A stretch of 44,353 bases of DNA from Azolla pinnata (taxonomy: Eukaryota > Streptophyta > Polypodiopsida > Salviniales > Salviniaceae), in the NCBI GenBank assembly GCA_037176905.1, contig JBBBWG010027379.1, positions 19,191 through 63,543 of the forward strand, in the 5' to 3' direction. The notes below the pieces were generated by a model that saw nothing but the letters and a program-made list of their open reading frames with translations, was not told the DNA's origin and searched no databases. Shown piece by piece: positions 31,612-43,593 of the stretch (the stretch's first letter is position 1; each line of letters starts with the position of its first letter). The translations under genes were made by a program, and so were the position numbers.

Positions 31612-32645
31612 GAAAGGATTTAACGCACACACTTCAGTTGGCCTACATCAACAGAGGGATTGGAATTTATTTTTTTTTCGAGTTTTCGAAAAGGAGAGCA
31701 TGAGAATCGAGGGTCTTTTGGGATCCTTGATTTTTAATCTTTATCCGATGCGAGCTTGCGATTGCGCGCAGCTGTGTATTCCGCAGAATATTCTCAACTA
31801 ATTCAAGAATTAAAAAGAGAAGTTTTCTTCTTTTTGGCATGTTGATATGTATCGTTTTGATCGGTTTGCTCGCTTCCGAGTGGGACTGTAATTTTGGTGT
31901 TTGGGATGAAAGCAGTCCCCAGAGAAAGAGGATGAGAAGAACTCGGATGGTTTGTATGGAGAAAAGGGCTTTTTGGCCACAGTGGAAAGTTGTATTGCTC
32001 ATATTTTGTTGCCGATTTTTGTGAAGCAATTGTGTGAGCTTCTGTGTGTCTTATGATGATATAATGTTTTCTGGCTCAGTTTTCCCGTGGAATCTTTCGC
32101 AGACTTCGCAAGTTTTCCTGTGGCTGTGCTATGGTGAAACAGTAAAAAAACAGTAAACATGTGGGGTTTGCAATGTGTCTGAAATCTATCAAATTTCTTG
32201 TGGACTTGCTTATATTAGATAGAATTGCAACCAATGCTTATATTTGACAGATCTTCTTGCCATTGAATCTGACTATGTCCATGTCTCTGGTTATGTAATT
32301 GCGATCGAGATCGAGACTCGGATGATCGGCAAACAGACCTTTAAAAGCTGAACAAAGTGTGTAAATGGATGATGATGAATCCACAGCCATTTTGTGTGGC
32401 AAAATAGAGTCTTTTTTGTAGCTCTATCCATTCTATCTTCTTCTTCTTCTTCTTCTTCTTCTTCTTCTCAGATGCTGCTGATCTGATGCTCTGCTGATGC
32501 CTGTAGGAGGAATGCTTGTTGCGATGCCATAGCCCCCGGGAAGAACAGACCCAGAACGCACTCGCCCATCCACCCCAGCCACACTCCTCCACGCAGAAGA
32601 ACGGCACCGCCCAGATAAGAAAGACAGGAAGAAAGGAAGAAAGAA

Positions 32646-32676
<31 letters not shown>

Positions 32677-32679
32677 GAG
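31612..32679. other. NOP58 3' flank and LQY1 promoter/leader
   Basis: No gene supported. It ends in a (CTT)n tract (32437-32468) and a purine-rich GAAA/GA/GCGA leader (32619-32679) abutting the LQY1 ATG. Confidence 0.6.
32645..32679 (+). promoter_or_regulatory. (GA)n/(GCGA)n leader directly before the LQY1 ATG
   Basis: About ten GA units followed by GCGAGCGAGCGAGAG run straight into the start codon. GA repeats are binding sites of plant BBR/BPC proteins; in a leader they may also act on translation. Function here is inference. Confidence 0.5.
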
Positions 32680-35250
32680 ATGGCTGGGAGCATCGTGGCC
32701 TTCCGCTCTTCCCCTCTCATGATCCTCTCTACCTCCGCAGATCTTTCCTCACCTTTCCTCCCGCGCCTCGCTTCTCCTTCGTCCTCGCTCAGAGCTGCTC
32801 CTCGCCACCACCGTCTCTGCTCGGGCCCTTCTCGGATCCTCTCCCCCATCCGCGCCGCCGACCTCGATCCCGATACGGTAAAAGAACACCCATTTTCATG
32901 CCTGCACCTTAAAAGCCCTGAAATTTGGCATTGCTCTTTTTCACATTTTGCAGTAAAACCCTAACTTTGGTACTTCCTTGTTCTCGGTACACAAAATGTG
33001 TAGCCCTCAATGCTTGTATACAGCCTTGTACTCAAGAAGAGAACCCATCTCAAGGGAATTTCACCTGCTTTGTGTGAGAAATCGGATTCCTTTTACATGT
33101 CCATAGCAGCCCTACAATGTGGTTCCTTGGAAGAACCTTGAATTCTATCCTAAATTCATAGGAGCTTGGTGAAATGAGTAATGTGGAACTTTCCTCAAAA
33201 ACAGTAGCAGAAGGTGTTTATACTACAGTGGTTTATTCTGTTGAAATTCCTAGACATTCCCGTGGAGGTTAATTTCTCGACAAACTGGGGTTAGGGTTTT
33301 GCTATACTATCTGATTTTTGGCTCGTGGTGTTTGGACAGCTTGTGGCTGTTGCTGTAGGAATCGCAGGCATTGGTGTGGGTATTGGGATCCCTGTCTTTT
33401 ATGAGACGCAGATGAAAGGCGCGGTGAGCTTTGAGAAATTCTGAAACCCTAATCCTTTTTTATTTATCTATTTTAAATAGCACTGTATGCCTGTTTACAA
33501 TGAATCAAACTTTAAGTTATCGTTTAAGATTAGAAAGTGAGTCGTCTGGCCACAGACTCCTTACTCAGACACCCATATTTAAAATTCTGTCAATATATCG
33601 AAATGAAGCTGCAAGATGTACAAAAGCCCGACATTGGAACCATTGATATATTGAAGTCAAACCCAATATCGATGTAAACATGTAGATGGACTATTCAAAG
33701 GGTACAGAAGTTTCAGTCGTGGGATAAAGCATCATATAATGAAAGTAGATCTGCCTTTGGTCACCACTAGTTTTTGTTGCACAACTGGAGTGTGATGCTT
33801 ACCTGTGCCTCAGTCACTGTTGGTTTTTTCTTCATTACAGGCTACTCGTGAAAATGATCAACCTTGCTTTCCCTGTTCCGGCAGCGGGGCTCGTATGTAA
33901 ATATGCCCATTTCTTGATCAATAGCTCTTATGTGCACATGCACTCAGACGCACGCGCACACAAATACACATAGACACAATTCATACGCATACATGTACAC
34001 GCAATGTGTACTTTCACTAATGCCATGTGTACTATATATATAGGTATATATTTACAAGTGCGTTTATCATGTGAATATGTGTTCACTCACATTTTATACT
34101 CAAATGCATAACTATAACCTAATATCTGGAAATGGACTGGATTCTAGTCTGATGCCTCAACGTGAGGTGGAAATCCAGAGATAAATATCTACATAAGTTT
34201 TGTTAAAGGGAAACTCCTTTGTCTTTCATGGAGTGCATGTTAATTTCCCATAATATAATTTGGCTCGTGATTATCCTAGAATTTTCATAGATACCAATAT
34301 TGGATTCGTGCAAGACATTAGATGGGAAGAGTTCTGGAAAGTGAGTCGTCAAAGGGCTCATCTTTAGAGATACAAGTAATGGATAGCTATCTTCATCCTT
34401 GTTTATCTCTATACAGGCATTCATCCGTAGATAGGTATCTGCATTTATACTTGCATGCATGCTTCATAAATAGATGGATATGTGCATACTGATCCAGTAC
34501 ATGCAAATTTTGCTCATCTATTCATACATATGCATAGACTCGATTACATGTTGTATCCATCCATTCTAGCGTTGTTGAGGCATCTCAGGGCTAGTTGATC
34601 ATGGTTTTGTTTTTGTGCAGAGACTTGTAGGTTCTGCCTTGGAACTGGGTCCATAACTGTTGAGCTTGACCTGAATGAGAAAGAAGTCTCAAGATGCGTA
34701 AATTGTGAGGGTGCAGGATCAATCACTTGCACAACTTGTCAAGGATCAGGAGTTCAACCTAGATACTTAGATCGCAGGCAAGCTTTGGTTTATGACTATG
34801 CTTAACTATTTGTGTTCTCCTAATTGAACTCAAAAAAAATAATTTAACATCATAGGAAGAGTTCTGGAATCATTATGAAAGAAAATTTTAGTTCTTAGAG
34901 ATGATGCTGAACATTTAAACAGAATATATGTCAAGTATTTCTACCTTCAAGGAAAATTGCACCAGTTGGATTCATATGGGATTTCCTAATTGAAACAACG
35001 AAAGAAACTGTTGATGCGATGCATTAGAGGTCCTGCAATTGTGGAGAAAGGTTCACATTTAGTCAGAAATTTTGTGATGTTGTCAATTTGGTGAAGAAGC
35101 TAAGTTCCTTGGGCTTTTTACAGATGGTGAAGCAATCGGTGATTAATATTGACTTGGATTGTTTAATATATTTATGCATCAGATACCATAAAGTTGGCTC
35201 GCTTGCTTATCTCGCTCTTTTATTACAGGGAATTCAAAGATGATGATTAA
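32680..35250 (+). CDS. LQY1: LQY1: DnaJ-type zinc-finger thylakoid protein for PSII repair, 5 exons
   Basis: Spliced product 170 aa. LQY1 (SPA in tomato) is a small thylakoid membrane protein with disulfide-isomerase-like activity that helps maintain and repair photosystem II. Exons: 32680-32877, 33340-33423, 33841-33892, 34621-34777, 35229-35250. Residues 1 to about 58 are Ser/Arg/Ala-rich (chloroplast transit peptide) ending RAADLDPDT. One membrane span follows (LVAVAVGIAGIGVGIGIPVF), then YETQM. The zinc finger has four CxxCxGxG motifs: CFPCSGSG, CRFCLGTG, CVNCEGAG, CTTCQGSG. The C terminus is LDRREFKDDD, as in the family. Intron 4 uses a GC donor (AG|GCAAGC at 34777/34778); the conserved LDRREF across the junction supports it. 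Confidence 0.95.
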
Positions 35251-36539
35251 ACCCCTCATGCAGGGTACCTACTAGGGGTGTTTGTCTGCCAACATCTAGA
35301 TATGGTGAGAAACCAATGCCTCTGTTGTACTCTTGTATGTCTACCTTTAAAAGATTTTAAAGGTTTTGTGTAATGATTCACAGCAAACCATTTCCTTGTT
35401 CAGAATGTATGCCTTCATTTTTTTTTTTAATTTCCAAGAAAAGAAATAATGCATTTTACTTGAGCACAACGTTAGATGGAGCATGTCTGCTGAGATAGAA
35501 AAGAATCCATTGAATGTCGTCATTGATGATTGAATGGTTGGATCGCTTTTGTGTATCCGAGGGATGATGTACTCATTAAAATCTCAACGTCTAACAAATT
35601 CCTCGTTGTGTCATTCTGAAAACGGCGTTATAGCCTTCTGTAGTCCTATGGAGAAGGTATGAAGGAGTGAATGAATTTGGGCCTGGGATTGCTTGCTTGT
35701 GGTGCTAGCATGCCATTCATTTGTTTGATCAAATAACCTCGTGTACTAAGAGAGCATGTCATGGCAATCTGTAAAACTGCAGAGTGCCAAAGTAAACTTC
35801 CAAAATCGATCGTCGGAAGCTAAACTTCAGTGTCGATTTTCAGCATATGTGTAGCTGTTTTCGCGACAAGCATTCTAAACAAAAGTGACAAGTTGTCCAT
35901 TGTGAAGAACCTTGTCTTTCCACGTCGCCTGTTCTTCTGTAGATGATAAGCCAAAGTATTTGGATGGGTCAAGGCTGCCCTTTATCCAGAATCATCTTAC
36001 GTCTTTGGCTGGAAAGTTGAGATTGATTTGCTGAACTGTTTTCTTCGAAAGCCGAAGCGCCAACATCAAGTTGCCGAATTTGCGAATTAGGAGGAGAAAA
36101 GACATGGAAGTGCTGATAAGAAGAGTCTGCATTTCGAGGCACGGCAAGAGGATCGATCTCGAATCCATCACCTTCGATGCAGGTTGGGAGCATTCCAGGC
36201 CTCTGGTGCATTCGGGCAAGAGTTGAGGTTGATATGATTATTCCATGCACAGAGCTTGAAATGTTAGTTAGTTAGTTAATCGAGGCGGAAAAAATCGTTA
36301 GTGATGATGGCATCAAGCCACAAGAGGAAATGTTCCAATTGATTGTCGCTCGAGATGCACAGTCATGACTCGCAAGAATCCCACGACGTGCACTATAGAA
36401 TAGCCATCGTACGGCTCTGGTGGTCTGGTGGCAGTTCAATTGAGAGGGTTTGAGAGAAGAGTGAGCGATGGATGCTTGATGAGCATATCGGGTCATAGAC
36501 ATGCATACATGGGGCATGGCCATCATCATGGGAACATCA
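35251..36539. other. LQY1 3' flank and unassigned sequence
   Basis: No gene supported. A 93-codon minus-strand frame (35969-36250) and overlapping frames show no family features I recognise. Confidence 0.5.
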
Positions 36540-37335
36540 TATCATCAACATCGGAACCATCAATGGCGTCATCGTCACAGTCGCCGTCATCATCATCATC
36601 ATCATCATCAGCAACAGCTTCAGTAGCAACATCATCATCGGCGCTAGTACCATCATCGTTGCCATCATCATCATAATCATAATCATCATCATCATCAACA
36701 ACATCTTCATCGGCTCTAGTACCGCTGCGGTCATCGTCATCATCATCATCAACAACATCATCATCGGCTCTAGTACCGTTGCGGTCGTCATCATCATCAT
36801 CATCAACATCATCATCGGCTCTAGTACCGCTGCGGTCATCATCATCATCATCATCATCAGCGGCAACAGCAACATCATCATCATCATCATCATCATCGAC
36901 ATCATCATCATCATCATCATCATCAGGAGCAGCATCATCATCAACATCAAAATCATCACCATCGTCACCCATCATCAGGATCAGATCATCAGCATCAGAA
37001 TCACTGGCATCGGCATTGTCGCCGCTGCCATCATCGTCATTGCCGTTGCTGCCATCATCGTCATTGCCGCCGCTGCCATCATCGTCATTGCCGCCGCTGC
37101 CATCATCGTCATCATCATCACCATCCCCCTCAGCATCAACAGCAGCAACAACACCATCATCAACGTCAGCAACACCATCATCAACGTCAACAATAGCAGG
37201 AGCAGCTGCAACATCATCATCAACATCAACAATAGCAGCAGCAGCCGCAACACCATCATCAACATCAACAATAGTGGTAGTAGCAGCATCATCATCATCA
37301 TCAGTATCATTGGCACCACCACCACCACCACCGTC
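36540..37335. repeat. CAT/CAA/CAG triplet field with nested minisatellites
   Basis: About 800 bp of near-continuous trinucleotides. Nested in it: units containing CGGCTCTAGTACCGCTGCGG at 36711, 36765 and 36816 plus a worn one at 36639; GCCGCCGCTGCCATCATCGT 24-bp units at 37021-37113; and a 39-bp CAACAATAGCAG unit at about 37180-37275. Open frames arise on both strands (poly-Asp on minus, poly-Ser on plus) only because the period is 3. Confidence 0.9.
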
Positions 37336-37501
37336 AGAGCATCGAACATTTCAACAGTATCTTTCCTCCTTGTTCCTGATCTTGGCTCCATGGCCATGAT
37401 CAATCTTCCTGATCTTCCTCATCTTTCCTGCAAAGGGGGAACTTGAAGGGCATGGGGAGGAATTTGCCAAAACCCTAGAAAACAACAAGAACTTCTTTCT
37501 C

Positions 37502-37595
37502 TCTTCTTCTTCTTCTTCTTCATCATCATCATCATCATCTTCTTCTTCTTCTTCTTCTTCTTCTTCATCATCATCTTCATCTTCTTCTTCTTCTT
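37502..37595. repeat. Compound (TTC)n/(ATC)n tract in the OB-fold gene leader
   Basis: Alternating (TTC)n and (ATC)n blocks 70-165 bases before the ATG at 37667. Confidence 0.9.
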
Positions 37596-37616
37596 TATCC
37601 AACTGCCTCTGCTGCA

Positions 37617-37625
37617 AAACCCTAA
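37617..37625 (+). promoter_or_regulatory. Telo-box of the OB-fold gene
   Basis: Exact AAACCCTAA, 41 bases before the ATG; a second partial copy (AACCCTAG) follows at about 37636. Confidence 0.5.
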
Positions 37626-37666
37626 TCCCAATCCCAACCCTAGAAACTCCCCCACCGCAGGGATCC

Positions 37667-40091
37667 ATGGCTTCTCAGGCGCCGCCGCCGCCGCCGCCGC
37701 AACAGCAACAGCAGAAGGCCATGAAACCCTCTCATCAACAGCAGCAGCAGCCGCAGCAGCCGCCGCCGCCGCCGCCTCAGGTCCAGCATCAGCTTCGCAA
37801 GCCTGTTTTCGTGACGGTGGATCAGCTCCAGCCCGGATCCTCCGGCCATAACCTCGTCGTCAAGGTCGTCAACACCAAGCTCGTCGTCCAGAGGTCTCGC
37901 CCAAACCCTGCAAACGCTCGCCAGGTCCGCATCGCCGAGTGCCTTGTCGGCGACCAAACTGGCGTCATCGTCTTCACTGCACGCAACGATCAAGGTACCT
38001 CCCCCCCACTTCTCTTTCTCTCACTCCGTTTTCTGCTCATAGCTCTGCCACTCCTCGCCCATTTTCCTTGCTTCTCAGCTCGAAGTTGTCATCATCTACG
38101 TCGCTTTGATTCGTGAATTGAAGCTTGTTGCATCTGTTCTATGCGCTTTTCCATTTTGTGTCTGTATTTCTCCCCCCGTAACTAAACCCTACCCGGTTCA
38201 GTCCCTGTGAATATACCTAGTAGCTACCGTTTCTCTTAATCTTGCCGTTCTCTGTTTTTGCTTGGTACCTCATTGATCTTTGATTTGCTTCCTTCCTGTA
38301 TGTCTCGTCATTTCTCTGTTGACACGGGTCTCATAGAGTCGACTCCTCGAAATAGGGCAAAAGATCAAGTTTTTATGTCTGGGTTTCTTCTTTTTTCTCT
38401 GTGGTTTCCACGTCGCTCTATTGGGTGCTATCGTTGTTATCATTTTCGTATTTGATGCTTACGCTCTTTGTCTTTTATCTTTCTACGCGCCCATCTTCGG
38501 TCTCTACTTTGTTCTCAATGATCTAGATCCGTTAAAGTTCCTTGTTACTTCCATTTCTTTCATTGCTTCTGTTAATCTTCTCGAAGTCATCCGACTCTGC
38601 GTCTTTATATCCATATTGCCCTTGATTAACTTCGTCTGGTGTTTCCTATTCTCTAAAAATATTCGAGATTGTGTGTTCATTTTCTACCTTCACAATATTC
38701 GTTTGAGACGAGCATTATTGTTTTTTCCTTCTCCTCTTGCTCTTAATGTACATGCGTTCTTTCTTCTTTCGCTATTTTTGATGTACATGCTTCCTTCTTC
38801 ATACCTCTGTTATGTGTGTTAAATTCACTAATTCAAGAATTAGTTGATTTGGAGGCATTTCCTTGAAAATTAGTGTGTTTCTCTTACTATTTCTACTGGA
38901 GGGGTCCAAGAAAGTGTTATCCTCGTTACCATTTGGATCCTGTTTGACTCTTAGGGCTCTCCTACACCTGCAGGACCTGTCTAAATTTTCATTGTGCTAA
39001 CGAGAATGAGCATGTATTTCTCATCGTCTCCATTTGTAACAAGTGATCAATGCACGTTTTCATCGTTCTTCAGGCGTTCTTCCCTGTTGTACGCTCTTCT
39101 GTGTAAATATTACTAGTTAAATAGCTGACTTTTTTTCGGCTTGTCCGTCTTCTAGTTTATGCAGTTCTGAAATAAGCCAAAGTCACTTGGTTCATATCTA
39201 CCTGCAATCGGAAAAAGGCTAGGCACTGAAACGTTCTTTTTTAGTTGTTTCCTTCTTGCTCAGCCTCCAATGGTTTTTAAAAGGCTTTTGTTACCTTCTA
39301 TAAACCTTTTTTATCCAGAGAGATGGTTGTTTTCAGATCAGTTCAGATTATTGTCGTCTTTCTGGCAATGCATATGTATGTTGATTTCCTAGTTTATGTG
39401 GTCTACTTTAAACGTATCGTAATCTCCTTTGCTTCATACATTTGCCGTATCTGCTTTTATTGTCTTTAAAGAATTGAATACTATGAAATCTTTCTTTAGC
39501 CCTAGCTGTATATTGTGCATTTAACTGCAGCATGTTTTTTTGTGCTGCAAGTACTGTATCCAAGATAACAATGAAATATGAAGTCAACAGTAGCAGACCT
39601 TATTGTTTCATTCATATTCTTTGTAGTGTTCTTTTCCTCTTCTTATCAGCTGAATAATTGTTAATTTGCCCGATCTATGTCAGCCGAAATTTTGGCGTGC
39701 AAAATGATGCATCTGTGATATATTTAATGCGGAAGTGCATATTCATGTGATTTCACAGCATTGAATTAGTCTGTCAACTCCTGATCTATCACAGTTGAGT
39801 CTGGCAGTTACATAATATGTTAAGCATGGGTGTCTATCCATGCCATTTCAGTGTGCCCATAAAATCATTTAACATTGTGAACTCAAATTCATGGCAGTTG
39901 AATTGGTGAAGGACGGAACTACGTTGATTCTGAGGAATGCTAAAATCGACATGTTCAGAGGATCTATGCGTCTTGCTGTTGATAGGTGGGGTCGAGTCGA
40001 GGTTGGTGAACCTGCATCTTTCACTGTCAAGGAAGACAACAATCTTTCCCTTGTTGAATATGAACTCGTCAATGTCCCAGAGGAGAACTAG
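37667..40091 (+). CDS. OB-fold nucleic-acid-binding protein (At4g28440 family), 2 exons
   Basis: Spliced product 173 aa. Exon 1 is 37667-37994 and exon 2 39898-40091, joined in phase across a 1.9-kb intron (CAAG|GTACCT ... GGCAG|TTGAA). Residues 1-44 are low-complexity Pro/Gln (PPPPPP, QQQQQ), absent or short in most relatives. From about 45 comes the OB fold: KPVFVTVDQLQPGSSGHNL, VKVVNTKLVV, RIAECLVGDQTGVIVFTARN, DGTTLILRNAKIDMFRGSMR, LAVDRWGRVE and FTVKEDNNLSLVEYELVNV. The family is plant-wide, resembles the single-stranded-DNA-binding SOSS-B/RPA type of OB fold, and has no firmly assigned function that I know. No targeting signal is seen. The start is the only ATG before the OB fold in frame. 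Confidence 0.93.
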
Positions 40092-42585
40092 CATCCCTGA
40101 TAATCTTCATGGCCAAGGTTCATACAGCAACACAGGCTTTTGGCTTTGATTTTTAATATTGGAACAAATGGGTTCAGCAAATAGAGAGATGATATGTGAT
40201 GCTTCCCAAGCATTCACATAAATATGTCTATTCCCGCAAGTGAGAGCTACTTTTGATATGTTTAGCTGAGTTTTAATAGAAGACACTGGCAATATCCTTC
40301 GATGCTGGGTTGAAGTGTTAGTATTTGCAGACCTTCTTCTGGATCTGAGAATGCAACATATGCTAAGAGTACCTATCACAAAGGGGATATTTAATAGAAA
40401 AAGTTGCAGCAGCTTAAAAAAAGCCATCAGTTTGAAGGGTGTTCTGACATTTGCATTGAACAGTTTGATTGTCCAATAAGGTCTGTTTCTACGCTTTTCT
40501 CAAAGTCTTTTTGTAACTGAATAGCAGTTGTTGTTTGAACAGTGAATGATATTATCTTTTTAAATTGGAGACGGCTTTTTGAGTTTTGCATTGGAGCTCA
40601 TCATGTTTGAACTCCTTGTTACTGATGTTTGTGCAAGTGCATACAAGTGATCAATGTTATTTGAATAGGGACTACTGTCTGCAAAATTATTCATGTTAAT
40701 ATTGCTCTGATTTTATAGATTTGTGAGGGACCTTGTCAAATCCCGTGTAATCCAATTGTTGGTTATCTTTGATCTTCTCTCAGAAAGTTTGTAGGTACAA
40801 GGGTCATTTGTGTTAAAGCATATCATTGGCCCTTTTTAGCGCTCTCTGTCGTTCTAACTATTCTGGTACTACTTGCACCACCTTAGCTCTCACCTGTGAG
40901 GTACAGGTTTTGCGTTGGCTACTCAATTCAATGAATTTTCGTTCTTGTTTGTGGAATGCGTTTAGTTTTAGTGGGTGATATTTGTGCCCTGTATTCTGGT
41001 AATTTCTGTAGAATGTTGTTTTTTGTTGATCCATGTTATATCTCGGTTACGCTGCATTTGATTACCGGCTTATTGTGCCACCAAATCTCATGAAGCTTAG
41101 GTATTGAACTCTATTCTTTGTGCATCTGGGAATTGTGGATTCAGATAATCTTTGGTCTGCCATTTTATGCAGATTGAATGGTAGCAATGAGCATACTGTT
41201 CTTGTTTGTGCTTCTCTCAGGGTTACTCAATATGGTGTGGTGAACAAGTTTTCTTTCCAGAAATGACTGGTTTTAACTGTCTAGACGAGTTATGGTAGTA
41301 TTGCTTTATTCTGCAAAGGTTTGTGCAGATTCCCATCTCCATCTTGTTAGGGCCAAATTACGGAGGCAATGTTTATTATCAAAATGATCTCGTATTGCTT
41401 TTTTTCAAGGACAATAAAACAATGAAGAAGTAGTTGCTGATGTTCAGAGTTGATGATGTCTACACTCTGAGATGAGAGACATCTACAAACAATTGCAGGT
41501 GGGTTCACTCTTTCTGACCTCGAAGGGTTTTTTACAACATAGGGTTTCTTCGATGCCTTTTTTCCTGAATGTAAAACCACGCTTGATATCCTTTATATCA
41601 GAGGATTTCTACAATTTTCCAGGATGCAAAAACACCGATCACACAGCGCTGAATCGTCCTCTAATCGTCCTCTATCATGGGGATTTCATCACGTGGCATT
41701 TGATGAGGGAATAAAGAAATCACAAGATTGTAGAAATTTACATTAATTACAAAAACCATGATTCATCTCCCACCTTTCATCCTTAGCATAGTCAGCACCA
41801 AAAGGCAAATTTGGTATTGCGAGATCGAAAATTTCCAGCATAAGAGAAGTTATTCATGGCCTTCATCAAGATCTCTAGCAGTTGCCATCATAACGGAGAT
41901 AAGAAGCATGGATGAACATATCAGACCATAAGACGGCACCTTGACACACAAATGTTTCGACAGAATAGTTGGCGATCCAGATAATAGTAGCATATAACCA
42001 TAAACTCATAACAATTTGACAGAAACAATAACATTACTCTATCATCTATGATCTAACAAGTGGTGGGGAACCATAGCAATACTTGATATCGATTATACTA
42101 CACAACAACACTCGGATGTGAAGTACGGGGTGTGGACATCGAGCTGAAAGTAAGAGTTTTCTATTTGAGTCTGAATGAAGGTGTAGTTCTGCCAATCAGC
42201 AAGAAAAATCGTATCTGAGGCGACCTTAATCTTTGCAAGGAGCCGGAAACCCTAAACATCCGATCAATCAAGTCTTAAAACCCCCTAATTCGCTCCACGG
42301 ATCTACGGATCTGAATCAATTGGGGCTCTCACAAGAAACCAGAAAGAACTCAGATCTGATACACCCAGCAAAGAAGGAAAAAAAAAACAAACACAGATTT
42401 TCAATCCTTGGTAACGTTCTGATATGCACCTCTCCATCCACAAGCCTTAGCGCGATCCAACAGAAAAAAGAAGAAAAACCCAATATCCAATATGAAGACC
42501 CTTAGTAGAAACCTCTTCCAAGAAAAACAACAAGCCATCGGATTGATTGGTAGATCTGGGGGGGGGAGCTCCAGAATCGGGAGGA
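40092..42585. other. Convergent intergenic region (OB-fold and SEC61 beta 3' flanks)
   Basis: No gene supported; the small frames at 41347-41714 and 42233-42505 show no family features. Presumably it holds the 3' UTRs of both genes. Confidence 0.55.
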
Positions 42586-42876
42586 TTAGGATGTAGCGGC
42601 GGATCGGTGGCCATAGAGCTTGCCGATGACATGGAGGATGCTGACGAAGGCGATGAAGCAGACGCTCATGACGAGGACGACGGTGGGGGTGATCTTGAGG
42701 CCGGGGGCATCGTCGGTGTAGAAGCGGAGCATGTTGTTGCCGCCGCCGCCGCCGCCCGCGGAGGAGCCGCCGCCCATTCCTGCTCCGCCGCCGCCGAGCC
42801 TCCTCCTCCTGGCGCCGGCGCCGGCAGCGCCGCGCGGCCCACTGGCGCCTGCTCCTCCTCCGCCCGCCGCAGACAT
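42586..42876 (-). CDS. SEC61B: SEC61 complex subunit beta
   Basis: Single-exon gene, 96 aa; tail-anchored small subunit of the ER protein-translocation channel. Residues 1-48 are Gly/Ala-rich with a basic RRRR patch (cytosolic). The family signature [20 protein letters not shown] follows, then one membrane span ([20 protein letters not shown]) and a short lumenal tail ([11 protein letters not shown]). The length is slightly above the usual 80-85 aa because of the longer glycine tracts. The start is the first ATG, with a TTAGGGTTT telo-box 15 bases upstream on the same strand. Confidence 0.95.
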   Translation of the reverse strand: MSAAGGGGAGASGPRGAAGAGARRRRLGGGGAGMGGGSSAGGGGGGNNMLRFYTDDAPGLKITPTVVLVMSVCFIAFVSILHVIGKLYGHRSAATS

Positions 42877-42890
42877 GGCGATTCTTTCGC

Positions 42891-42899
42891 AAACCCTAA
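42891..42899 (-). promoter_or_regulatory. Telo-box in the SEC61 beta leader
   Basis: AAACCCTAA on the plus strand (TTAGGGTTT on the gene's strand), immediately before the start codon. Confidence 0.5.
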
Positions 42900-42989
42900 T
42901 CCCGGCGGCCCTGCGTTCTCTGCTCTTCTCTTCTTCTTCTCAGAATTCCGCGATCAGAACAGAACAGAACAGACTGACGCCTTTGCCTT

Positions 42990-43555
42990 CTCTATGTATG
43001 TATGTGTGCATGTATGTATGTATGTATGTATGTGTGCATGCATGCATGCATGCATACATGTGTGTATGTATGTATGTGTGCATGCCTGCATGCATGTGTG
43101 TGTGCAGCATGCATGCATGCATGTATGTGTGCATGCATTGTAACTCTGGATGCATGTATCTAGCTCTCTTGTTGGATGCATGTATGTAGCTATCAGCTGG
43201 ATGCATGTGTATGCACGTATGTATGTGCGTGCATGTGTATGCATGTATGTGTGTGTGCATGCATTGTAACTGTGGGCTGGATGCATGTATGTAGTTATCA
43301 GCTGCTGGATGCATGTGTATGCATGTGATCGTGCGCTGGATGCATGCATGTAGCTTTCTCATGGATGCATGCATGGATTTATTTGTTGGAAGCATGTATG
43401 CATGCATGTAGCTCTGTGTGTGTGTGTATGTATGTATGTGTTTGTATATGTGTGCTCGTAGATGTCTTGTATAACCTATGTATGTATGCATGCGTGTATG
43501 TATGCATGCGTGTATGTATGCATGTGTGTATGTGAGTTGCATGTATGTATGCATA
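42990..43555. repeat. Alternating purine-pyrimidine TGTA/TGCA field
   Basis: Nearly 570 bp of TGTA, TGCA and TG units in which purines and pyrimidines alternate. Embedded GCTGGATGCATGTATGTAGC-like modules recur at about 43147, 43175, 43197, 43275, 43308 and 43338. Open frames here (Cys/Met/Val or His/Thr-rich) are repeat artefacts. Confidence 0.95.
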
Positions 43556-43593
43556 TTAGGTTTTAGGGTTTAGGGTTTCAGGTTTTAGGGTTT
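43556..43593. repeat. Degenerate interstitial telomeric repeat
   Basis: About five consecutive TTTAGGG-like units (TTTTAGGG, TTTAGGG, TTTCAGG, TTTTAGGG) directly abut the TGYA field. Confidence 0.85.

Noticed and set aside
35969-36250. 93-codon minus-strand frame upstream of the CAT field
   Set aside because: Ordinary composition but no recognisable domain, partner exon or promoter; not enough to call a gene.
36526-37399. Poly-Asp and poly-Ser open frames as genes
   Set aside because: They follow from trinucleotide repeats on both strands. The plus frame has no ATG start, and no domain or splice context is visible.
42940-43554. Cys/Met/Val-rich and His/Thr-rich frames in the TGYA field
   Set aside because: Every frame of a TGTA/TGCA repeat is mostly open; composition is purely repeat-driven.
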